A stretch of 5,506 bases of DNA from Thermoplasmata archaeon (GTDB taxonomy: Archaea; Thermoplasmatota; Thermoplasmata; Thermoplasmatales; Thermoplasmataceae). This document shows, in pieces, positions 1-4,955 of the stretch. The position numbers were made by a program, and so were the translations under genes. The stretch spans positions 1 through 5,506 of the forward strand of contig JAJZIN010000040.1 in assembly GCA_021810575.1 (NCBI GenBank). Direction: 5' to 3'. The notes beneath the pieces were generated by a model that ran no database searches, was not told where the DNA came from, and worked only from the letters and a program-made list of their open reading frames with translations. Within the stretch, counting starts at the first letter, position 1. Each line of letters opens with the position of its first letter.

Positions 1-415
1 TGAATGCCCCCATGTCTGCAAGCAGGCATTTACTTCCTGCATAGGGACCAATGCCCTCCTCTGAAGGTGTTCCATAAACCTTTACATTGAAATTCTCTCC
101 CAGGAGATTTAGCGTAGCGGCAGTTCCAGCAGCCCATGCTGAAATGAGGTTGTGCCCGCATGAATGTCCGTTAGGAAGTGCATCATATTCCGCTAGAAGA
201 CCAACCCTCAATCCCTTATGGCCATTATCTGCCCTGAAGGCTGTCTTCATCTCCCTGTAATCTCTCTCAACCCTGAACTCATTTTCTTCCAGGTAACCTG
301 CCAGTACACCTGAAGATTTTATTTCATCGCTTCCAAGTTCCGCATAACCGTAAATTTTTTTAGACAGATCAATTATCTTTGGAAATAATTTATCTATAGC
401 TTCATCAACATTCAT
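1..415 (-). CDS. M20-family metallo-amidohydrolase/peptidase (M20D, PM20D2/AbgB-like), N-terminal part
   Basis: This is the first 138 codons of a zinc-type amidohydrolase of peptidase family M20, cytoplasmic and without a signal peptide. Members hydrolyse the amide bond of N-acylated amino acids, aminobenzoyl-glutamate or small dipeptides. Seen in the sequence: AEYDALP at residues 75-81, HSCGHNL at 84-90, which supplies the Cys86 and His88 metal ligands of the M20D subgroup, and GTPSEEG at 115-121, with the catalytic and metal-binding Glu pair 119-120. The spacing fits the PM20D2/AbgB branch better than the ArgE/DapE branch. Members are usually about 390-400 residues, so about 250 residues, including the dimerisation domain and the remaining ligands, lie beyond the left edge. 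ATG at 415 was chosen because the family N-terminal helix begins there and an AT-rich TATA-like box lies about 34 bases upstream. The exact substrate cannot be told from this fragment. All visible motif residues are intact, so I expect a functional enzyme. Confidence 0.9.
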   Translation of the reverse strand, partial: MNVDEAIDKLFPKIIDLSKKIYGYAELGSDEIKSSGVLAGYLEENEFRVERDYREMKTAFRADNGHKGLRVGLLAEYDALPNGHSCGHNLISAWAAGTAATLNLLGENFNVKVYGTPSEEGIGPYAGSKCLLADMGAF

Positions 416-442
416 TCCAACCAGATAATGAATGAGTAGGGA

Positions 443-453
443 ATATTTTAAAT
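443..453 (-). promoter_or_regulatory. Candidate archaeal TATA box of the M20 amidohydrolase gene
   Basis: On the minus strand this reads ATTTAAAATAT, centred about 34 bases before the ATG at 415. An archaeal TATA box sits about 26 bases before the transcript start, so the leader would be very short (about 8 bases), in keeping with the lack of a clear Shine-Dalgarno sequence. The region is AT-rich, so the call rests on position as much as on sequence. Confidence 0.4.
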
Positions 454-459
454 CTGTTT

Positions 460-465
460 AAAAAA
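460..465 (-). terminator. T-run, possible terminator of the 507-1436 gene
   Basis: Six T residues in a row on the minus strand, about 41 bases after the TGA stop at 507-509. Archaeal RNA polymerase terminates at T-rich stretches of the non-template strand. It lies immediately upstream of the TATA-like box of the next gene, so it could separate the two transcripts. No hairpin is visible. Confidence 0.25.
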
Positions 466-506
466 TGGGACCTTTATCAAAAGGATTTTAAGCTATATGA
501 AGAATT

Positions 507-1436
507 TCAGAAATCCAGTATTATATTCCTGTCATATTTTGATGCAAAATCCAGGGTTGCATCATGCCTGTTAATTTCACCTATCTCCTCAAAAAAGGTC
601 CTGTATGCAAGATCTATCTGAGAATATGGGAGAAGTGTAAGTATATGAAGTTCATTGTTTCGAATCCTAACGAACTGCCTGAACCTGATTACCGGTACTG
701 TGTTCAATTTTTCCCTCCATCCAAGAAGAGTTTGGTCTTCAAGATTCATTGAATAAAGGCCATAATTCCCGTCAATCTCATCCAGATGAGGATTATTTAC
801 GACTCCTCCCGTATAAACGATCGCACTTATGCCATTTCCTGATCTGAAGTTATTCTTGCTTTCACCTATAAAGTCATCCCTGATAAACCCAACTTCTTTC
901 CTCTCCTCCTCACTAAGCGGAACGGAAACCTGAATCATGCCGAGAGAATAGAACTGGTCCAGCCTGTCAAGAATTTTCAATATTCCGGGTGTTTGATCCA
1001 TTGTCTCTATCCACCCATCTTCCCCATCCGTATAATTGGACAGGATATTGGAAATTACATTCTTCACTGAATGGTGAAACCTGAAGTAGAAAGCAATAAG
1101 CCCCTGCTTCAGGTTTATCCTGTTGACGACCACTGATGGCACATTCATGATTTCATTGATATATTTCCATTTATCAACATGGTTGATTCTCTCCTTAATC
1201 ACGTAATGAGATCCTATATTTTTTGCCTCATACTTTTTCAGGAATATCTTATTTTTCTGTACTTCACCGAAGGAACCTGGAAAATTTATGAGCATGTATT
1301 TTTTATCATCCTCCTCAAGGATGTTTATGGGTATCCTGGCTTCGATCTCCTTTGATGCCTGGAAGATCTCGTTATCCTGTTTCATTGTAAGGACCATCCT
1401 TCTATCCAAGATTTTGTCGATGTCAGCAAAATGCAT
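507..1436 (-). CDS. Uncharacterised protein, member A of a three-paralogue family (309 aa)
   Basis: I do not recognise this family. The protein is soluble-looking: no signal peptide, no membrane segment, no Cys cluster or nucleotide-binding loop. It is clearly homologous to the product of 2888-3811: residues 6-39 share about 13 of 34 identical positions without a gap (IDK, LD, QD, E-F, A, E, P-I), and both have RFH near residue 120, GW near 142-145, PGI at 150-152 and a LLP/FLP element near 268. The 1569-2501 product is a more distant relative. Three stretches (about 35-69, 99-135 and 247-283) share the plan hydrophobic-Pro, beta strand, turn, beta strand, aromatic-Pro or aromatic-His, alpha helix, suggesting a tandem internal repeat. 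ATG at 1436 gives an N-terminus colinear with the paralogue. The gene is separated from 1569-2501 by 132 bases that hold its own TATA-like box, so it is probably monocistronic. A sensory or ligand-binding role is possible but unproven. Confidence 0.88.
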   Translation of the reverse strand: MHFADIDKILDRRMVLTMKQDNEIFQASKEIEARIPINILEEDDKKYMLINFPGSFGEVQKNKIFLKKYEAKNIGSHYVIKERINHVDKWKYINEIMNVPSVVVNRINLKQGLIAFYFRFHHSVKNVISNILSNYTDGEDGWIETMDQTPGILKILDRLDQFYSLGMIQVSVPLSEEERKEVGFIRDDFIGESKNNFRSGNGISAIVYTGGVVNNPHLDEIDGNYGLYSMNLEDQTLLGWREKLNTVPVIRFRQFVRIRNNELHILTLLPYSQIDLAYRTFFEEIGEINRHDATLDFASKYDRNIILDF

Positions 1437-1463
1437 GATCTCATATTCTCATACTATTAAAGA

Positions 1464-1479
1464 GTTTATTATTATTTTA
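1464..1479 (-). promoter_or_regulatory. Candidate TATA box of the 507-1436 gene
   Basis: The minus strand reads TAAAATAATAATAAAC here, with its downstream end about 28 bases before the ATG at 1436. That position fits a leaderless or nearly leaderless archaeal transcript. A second AT-rich element (TTTAATA, 1455-1461) lies too close to the start codon to act as the TATA box. Confidence 0.4.
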
Positions 1480-1531
1480 CGGATAATATATATTAATATT
1501 ATAATTTATAAACTATAAGATAAGATGTGGT

Positions 1532-1545
1532 AAGAAACAAAAATA
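1532..1545 (-). terminator. T-rich stretch after the 1569-2501 gene
   Basis: The minus strand reads TATTTTTGTTTCTT, 24-37 bases past the TAA stop at 1569-1571. A T5 run followed by a T3 run is typical of archaeal intrinsic termination sites. No stem-loop is evident. It supports separate transcription of the two minus-strand paralogues. Confidence 0.3.
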
Positions 1546-1568
1546 CCTTGAAAGAGTGGCAGAACTAA

Positions 1569-2501
1569 TTACATTATCTCCTTCAGGGAAGCCAGTGATT
1601 TCAGTGCAGGATGCCAGTTTGGCAGGTCCCCCCTCGCATCAGATGCAATTTTGAGTATTTCATTCCTGAACAGGGATGGAAAAACAATCCACAGGAGGAA
1701 TACCGGCTTGTCTAGCTTCTGGATTGCTGTTATGGTTGGTATTCTCTTCATATGCATTTCTGAAACAAAGTATGAAAGAAAAGCATTGTCAGTTGTAGCC
1801 TCATAAACTCTGTCTTTTATAACCTCAGTGAGAACATCCGACATGGTTGGTTGTTCAGTCATTATATAGACTCCCCTTATGGGATCGGTACCATAGGGTT
1901 TTTTAAGGATCCTGTACCAGTGATCACCCATTGGGTTCTCAGGCATTTTCATCTCCTTTGCCGGTGGAAGTAGTTCAAACTGTGCAACCGAAAGTTCGCA
2001 GCGCTGGTCTATCTCCTCTAAAATCTCTGAAAAACCATTATTTGGTCCAACATATTCCAGCTTTCCCTCTGCCATCTCACTTAACTGTCCAAGAATGATG
2101 TCAGAAGCTTTCTTTGATTGTGTGCTGTTAAAGAGAAATTCCGTATGAAAAATTCCGTCCCTGATCCATATTGATATCAGGACAAATGTGGGAATATCAA
2201 GAAGTGATTTTATGAGTTCAATATAATCAAATCTTTTCACAATATTTCTTCTGACTCTCCATACTTCGTTCTCAAGAAAACCATCAGACTCACGAAGGAA
2301 TATATTCAGGTCTCTTTCCATCTCCCTCCTGTTCTGGAAAAAGAGGTTTATTTCAGTATTTTCACCGTCAAAATACAATCCAACTTCTGAGTTTATTTTC
2401 AGTTTTCTGGAGGCTCTTGTTATGGTTGATTCTGGAGAAAAAGAGATATGAAGTTTCCAGTCGAGAACGTCTAGTTCCTTAAACTCAGCGCCTATCCCCA
2501 T
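1569..2501 (-). CDS. Uncharacterised protein, member B (divergent) of a three-paralogue family (310 aa)
   Basis: Family unknown to me. Length and layout match the neighbours at 507-1436 and 2888-3811, but identity is lower. Shared landmarks are an N-terminal LD plus strand-helix segment (residues 10-36), IPTFVL at 103-108 aligned with IPSLII and VPSVVV of the paralogues, a DG turn at 115-116, a VGPNNG segment at 151-156 aligned with LGPSPG of the plus-strand paralogue, then a helix ILEEID, and IPTITA at 254-259 followed by VFPS at 273-276. It also shows three hydrophobic-Pro, beta-beta-alpha stretches (about 39-69, 103-140 and 254-289). It lacks the RFH triplet and the GW pair of the other two. 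The middle (about 185-235) is rich in Pro, Met and charged residues and looks like a linker or variable region. There is no signal peptide, membrane helix or catalytic motif. ATG at 2501 sits 27 bases from a good TATA-like box, implying a leaderless mRNA. It is divergent from 2888-3811 across 386 bases. Confidence 0.87.
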   Translation of the reverse strand: MGIGAEFKELDVLDWKLHISFSPESTITRASRKLKINSEVGLYFDGENTEINLFFQNRREMERDLNIFLRESDGFLENEVWRVRRNIVKRFDYIELIKSLLDIPTFVLISIWIRDGIFHTEFLFNSTQSKKASDIILGQLSEMAEGKLEYVGPNNGFSEILEEIDQRCELSVAQFELLPPAKEMKMPENPMGDHWYRILKKPYGTDPIRGVYIMTEQPTMSDVLTEVIKDRVYEATTDNAFLSYFVSEMHMKRIPTITAIQKLDKPVFLLWIVFPSLFRNEILKIASDARGDLPNWHPALKSLASLKEIM

Positions 2502-2523
2502 ATAACAATTGCATTCATTACTA

Positions 2524-2533
2524 GTATAATATG
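2524..2533 (-). promoter_or_regulatory. Candidate TATA box of the 1569-2501 gene
   Basis: The minus strand reads CATATTATAC, centred about 27 bases upstream of the ATG at 2501. This is the expected distance if transcription begins at or next to the start codon. Two copies of CAGTTGTAA lie directly upstream of it. Confidence 0.5.
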
Positions 2534-2537
2534 TCTT

Positions 2538-2562
2538 TTACAACTGCAACAGCTTACAACTG
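2538..2562 (-). repeat. Paired 9-bp direct repeats (CAGTTGTAA) upstream of a TATA box
   Basis: Two exact copies of TTACAACTG on the plus strand, at 2538-2546 and 2554-2562, are offset by 16 bases. Read in the direction of the 1569-2501 gene they are CAGTTGTAA, placed 37-61 bases before its start codon and just upstream of its TATA box and presumed BRE. That is the usual place for an archaeal activator site. The repeat is seen directly; the regulatory role is inferred. Confidence 0.45.
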
Positions 2563-2848
2563 TATAATTCATCATGATACTTTATGACTCTCACCGCAAC
2601 CTTTCTCAATTTTTCATGAAATCTTGGGTAAGCTAATTTACTTTCTTTTCAAGTTCATTTTAAATTTTACGGATATTCTAATTATAATTATCGGCTTAAA
2701 ATAATTAATTAAAAATATTCAGGATTGTTTTTCAATGTAACTCCCAACAATAATGATAAACTCCTTTACAGTATTGCTTTATCACTGGATTAGCCAGCAT
2801 TTATTTAAGGAAAAATGTTCACTATAATGAAGTGATCTTTATAGAATT
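2563..2848. other. AT-rich intergenic stretch between divergent paralogues, no gene seen
   Basis: This is most of the 386-base gap between the divergent genes 1569-2501 and 2888-3811. It holds an AT-rich core (about 2655-2725) with small palindromes such as TTAATTAA and AATTATAATT, which could be a melted or bendable segment but may simply reflect composition. A weak inverted repeat, TCACT at 2819-2823 and AGTGA at 2831-2835, lies just upstream of the plus-strand promoter. A 24-codon open frame at 2753-2827 has no supporting signal. I see no RNA gene, transposon end or CRISPR repeat. Confidence 0.5.
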
Positions 2849-2858
2849 ACTTAAAAAG
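2849..2858 (+). promoter_or_regulatory. Candidate TATA box of the 2888-3811 gene
   Basis: ACTTAAAAAG, centred about 34 bases before the ATG at 2888, predicts transcription starting near 2880 with a leader of only a few bases. Another AT-rich element, CTTTATAGA (2837-2845), is a weaker alternative that would give a leader of about 20 bases. Confidence 0.4.
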
Positions 2859-2887
2859 AATTAAAACCATGAAATGCATAACATGAT

Positions 2888-3811
2888 ATGTACATAAGGG
2901 AGATAGATAAGACTCTAGACATGTATCTGGAATTTAAGGTCAGACAGGATACGGAGTTTTTCAAGGCAACTGCTGATCTCGAAATGAAACTCCCTGTATT
3001 CATTTATGACAAAGGCGGACGAACGTGGTTGAGCACTTATTTTCCAAAGAACAGTAAAATACAGAAGCTCAATCTATTGCTGAATAAATTCAATGCTTCC
3101 GAAAGGGAGATGTCATATGTCGTGGATTCACCCATAAGTGATGAAAAGGAACTTATTCTAATAGACAGGCTCGTGGAAATTCCTTCCCTGATAATCAACG
3201 GTTCTGACATGAAGGACGGGTTTCTAAATGTTTATGCCAGGTTCCACAGCAGCCAGATAGAAAAGGTCTCAGCACTGCTATCAAAGTATGCTCCCAACTC
3301 CAAAAATGCAAGAATTGGATGGCTTGGCCCAAGTCCAGGCATAATGAAGTTGATGGATGATATAAACATGGATTATCCACTTTCCATTGTAACCTATGTG
3401 ACGCCAATCAACAGGGAAGATATACACGCCAGGGAAATACCTGACAGTCCAAGGATAATTGCTGAAGTCAAGAGCAGCGGGGCTGCAAAAGGAGATATAA
3501 ACACTATTGTCTTCTGTGATATGCCTGTAGAGGACCTTGAAATCATTGATTCCAGTAGCCATCTCTACCAGATGGAATTGAGAAGTCCTTTTCCCTTTCT
3601 AGTAAGAAACAGGGCAAATGAACAGCACATAATGAGGATAGCCTATTTTGGCAAGTTGCTGTCAGGAAAGATAGAAGTTACAGTCTTTCTTCCAACTGAC
3701 GTTCTTTATGAGTTCTATAAGATTTTATACCAGGTGGCAGAGGAGACGAAAAACGAGGTAATAGTGAAATATCTGATTCCCTATTCCGAAAATGTTTGGA
3801 ACTTCATATAG
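2888..3811 (+). CDS. Uncharacterised protein, member C of a three-paralogue family (307 aa)
   Basis: I cannot name the family. This copy shows the shared architecture most clearly. Residues 1-34 form a strand plus helix segment (IDKTLD, then RQD-EFF). Unit 1 spans about 35-68 (LPVFIY, GG turn, strand, FP at 52-53, helix). Unit 2 spans about 98-134 (IPSLII, DG at 110-111, strand, RFH at 118-120, helix). Next comes GWLGPSPGI at 144-152 and a helix, a strand YPLSIVTYV at 163-171, a variable stretch, then unit 3 at about 248-282 (strand, SGK turn, strand VTVFLP ending at Pro269, helix). There is no signal peptide, membrane segment or recognisable active site. It is closest to the 507-1436 product, with gap-free alignment over the first 53 residues. 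ATG at 2888 was chosen because the upstream ATGs at 2869 and 2883 run into stops within a few codons and it matches the N-terminus of the paralogue. It converges on the broken methyltransferase, 30 bases away. Confidence 0.88.
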   Translation: MYIREIDKTLDMYLEFKVRQDTEFFKATADLEMKLPVFIYDKGGRTWLSTYFPKNSKIQKLNLLLNKFNASEREMSYVVDSPISDEKELILIDRLVEIPSLIINGSDMKDGFLNVYARFHSSQIEKVSALLSKYAPNSKNARIGWLGPSPGIMKLMDDINMDYPLSIVTYVTPINREDIHAREIPDSPRIIAEVKSSGAAKGDINTIVFCDMPVEDLEIIDSSSHLYQMELRSPFPFLVRNRANEQHIMRIAYFGKLLSGKIEVTVFLPTDVLYEFYKILYQVAEETKNEVIVKYLIPYSENVWNFI

Positions 3812-3812
3812 G

Positions 3813-3817
3813 TTTTT
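3813..3817 (+). terminator. Short T-run after the 2888-3811 gene
   Basis: Five T residues begin two bases after the TAG stop, in the 30-base gap between two convergent genes. It is a minimal archaeal-type termination signal without a hairpin. No comparable T-run is seen for the opposing methyltransferase within this gap. Confidence 0.25.
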
Positions 3818-3841
3818 AGATCCACTCACATTGCTGTAGCC

Positions 3842-4639
3842 TCATTCCTGGATCCGGGTAGCCACAATTGCCATCATTAATGGTATGCTCACCCCATTAT
3901 CATCATTCTGGAACCTGTAAAGACCATCCTGACATTTTATCATGTTGAGAAAATTCTGAAACATGGAATGTTTGAATTCCCTGAAGAGATTTATGTTCAT
4001 TCCATTTTCACAGATACCGTTAATAATATCGCTCAACCTAATCATAAACTGGTAATTTGGGGAAGCATCGTAGACTGTTCCACCTATATAATCCAACCCC
4101 TTGTATTCATATGGGTTATGCCTAAAATAGTCAAACTTTACCCTCAAATCTCCATGATCATCTGAGTCAAAGAGGTGTACGAATGGATACTGGTCATAAA
4201 TGAACAGCTTTCAACTTGCAACCAATATCCTGGATGCAGACCTCATCAACTTCCAGGCATCAGGTAGCCATACCAGAACCCCTTTGCTTATATAGACGAG
4301 GTCTAATTTCCCATTAAATTGTTTTGGGATATCAAGAACATTAACTTTGACAAATTCTGCTTCTATTCCAGATTCCTTTGATAGGTGCTTTGCCTGTTCG
4401 ATTGCAGATTCTGAAAAATCAAATCCCACACACTTTGCTCCAAGATTCGCAAGCCATAGGGTATCCTGACCACAATTGCAGCATAGATGTGCAACTTTTT
4501 TTCCAATGAGTTCTGGCAGGATTCCAAGTTCAATCTTGTCCAGGGTAATGCCGCCATTCTTGAAGAATTGGGCCTCTCCTGTTCTGTGGCTACTATGTAT
4601 GGGCACAACCTCATCCCATGCCTTCCTGTTTTTCTCCAT
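3842..4639 (-). pseudogene. Class I SAM-dependent methyltransferase interrupted by one in-frame TGA
   Basis: Read through the stop, this is a 265-codon Rossmann-fold methyltransferase, about the normal length of its family. Seen: RKAWDEVV at residues 5-12; SAM-binding motif I region HLCCNCGQDTL at 51-61 (family form close to HLQCNTGQDTL); LGAK then VGFDFS at 66-76, with the acidic residue Asp74 that usually contacts the ribose of SAM; WLPDAW at 124-129; YDQYPF after the break; and a C-terminus IPLMMAI with ATR. Codon 143 (4211-4213) is TGA, and the same frame continues to TGA at 3842-3844 with no frameshift. At the break LVAS-stop-K stands where the family has L-K-P-G-G-K, so several conserved residues are changed, not one. 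ATG at 4639 is preferred over an upstream in-frame ATG at 4735, since the Ile-rich extension lies over the promoter. The substrate is unknown. The gene could be a recent pseudogene, yield a 142-residue fragment, or need readthrough. Confidence 0.82.
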
Positions 4640-4651
4640 AAAATCTTCTGG

Positions 4652-4686
4652 TTGCAAGTATATCTTGCAGTGGATTTTAACTGCAA
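4652..4686. repeat. Cluster of TTGCA/TGCAA inverted repeats in the methyltransferase promoter
   Basis: Two overlapping inverted repeats are present. TGCAAG (4653-4658) and CTTGCA (4664-4669) are separated by 5 bases; TTGCAGT (4665-4671) and ACTGCAA (4680-4686) are separated by 8 bases and share the middle arm. They lie between the TATA-like box (about 4687-4702) and the ATG at 4639, where a bound dimeric regulator would block transcription. The repeats are exact in the sequence; an operator role is inferred. An RNA hairpin at the 5' end of the leader is the alternative. Confidence 0.4.
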
Positions 4687-4702
4687 TATTAATATTTATT
4701 AT
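4687..4702 (-). promoter_or_regulatory. Candidate TATA box of the broken methyltransferase gene
   Basis: The minus strand reads ATAATAAATATTAATA, centred about 55 bases before the ATG at 4639. It would start transcription near 4668, giving a leader of about 30 bases. The promoter seems intact although the reading frame is broken, which favours a recent loss. Confidence 0.4.
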
Positions 4703-4859
4703 CACTAAAACACAGGTCTCGATTCCCCAGAACAACCCGCAGTGAAAAGTTATTATGATTTCGCCCGGTGCCTGTTGAATAGTTTAGGTTGATTACACAA
4801 ATCCCTGTTCAGTAGATGAAGATGAGAAAGAGGAATGGGTAAATACATTTACAGGAAAG

Positions 4860-4867
4860 CTATAAAT
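4860..4867 (+). promoter_or_regulatory. Candidate TATA box of the DNA methyltransferase gene
   Basis: CTATAAAT, about 92 bases before the ATG at 4956. Transcription would begin near 4890 with a leader of about 65 bases, longer than for the other genes here and in line with the presence of a ribosome-binding sequence. A TATA-like string at about 4936-4940 is too close to the start codon. Confidence 0.35.
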
Positions 4868-4946
4868 CCTTGAGCAATTCCAGTTCATTTCTGGTTGATA
4901 AGCCGGGTAAAATGAAATTAACAGGAGAGACAGAAATATAGGATAA

Positions 4947-4951
4947 GAGGG
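4947..4951 (+). promoter_or_regulatory. Ribosome-binding site of the DNA methyltransferase gene
   Basis: GAGGG ends 4 bases before the ATG at 4956. It supports this start and shows that the gene has a leadered mRNA, unlike its neighbours, which lack a clear Shine-Dalgarno sequence. Confidence 0.45.
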
Positions 4952-4955
4952 TAAG

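Larger units (their letters stand above)
4703..4955. other. Intergenic region between divergent methyltransferase genes
   Basis: This is the rest of a 316-base gap between the broken small-molecule-type methyltransferase and the DNA methyltransferase. From about 4703 to 4855 I see no gene, repeat or RNA structure. The last 100 bases hold a TATA-like element (4860-4867), a nine-codon ATG frame (4912-4941, ending TAG) and a purine-rich ribosome-binding stretch before the ATG at 4956. Confidence 0.5.

Noticed and set aside
564..752. Plus-strand open frame of 62 codons
   Set aside because: It lies antisense within the C-terminal half of the 507-1436 gene and has no independent support.
1486..1520. 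AT-rich palindromic stretch as replication origin or attachment site
   Set aside because: The small palindromes are expected from AT composition; no repeated origin-box motif, tRNA gene or integrase is present.
2753..2827. 24-codon plus-strand open frame in the divergent intergenic region
   Set aside because: It has no ribosome-binding site, no well-placed TATA box and no recognisable sequence; the length is expected by chance.
3195..3562. Minus-strand open frames of 70 and 93 codons inside 2888-3811
   Set aside because: They overlap completely a plus-strand gene with two homologues in the window, and their translations are low-complexity and Cys/His/Trp-rich, typical of antisense shadows.
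507..3811. The three paralogues as classic HTH_10/Bat-type transcription regulators
   Set aside because: The C-terminal helix-turn-helix signature of that family is not visible in any of the three, so only a loose resemblance of the alpha/beta part remains.
4211..4213. TGA recoded as glycine, tryptophan or selenocysteine
   Set aside because: TGG is used for Trp throughout, TGA ends other frames here, the position is a conserved Gly rather than Cys or Trp, and no selenocysteine element is evident. A nonsense mutation is simpler.
4640..4735. Upstream in-frame extension of the methyltransferase to ATG 4735
   Set aside because: The extra 32 residues are Ile-rich, unlike the family N-terminus, and coincide with the TATA-like element and inverted repeats.
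4363..4745. Alternative frames of 73-107 codons across the methyltransferase N-terminus
   Set aside because: The minus-strand frame starting at 4639 carries clear SAM-methyltransferase motifs; the other frames have none.
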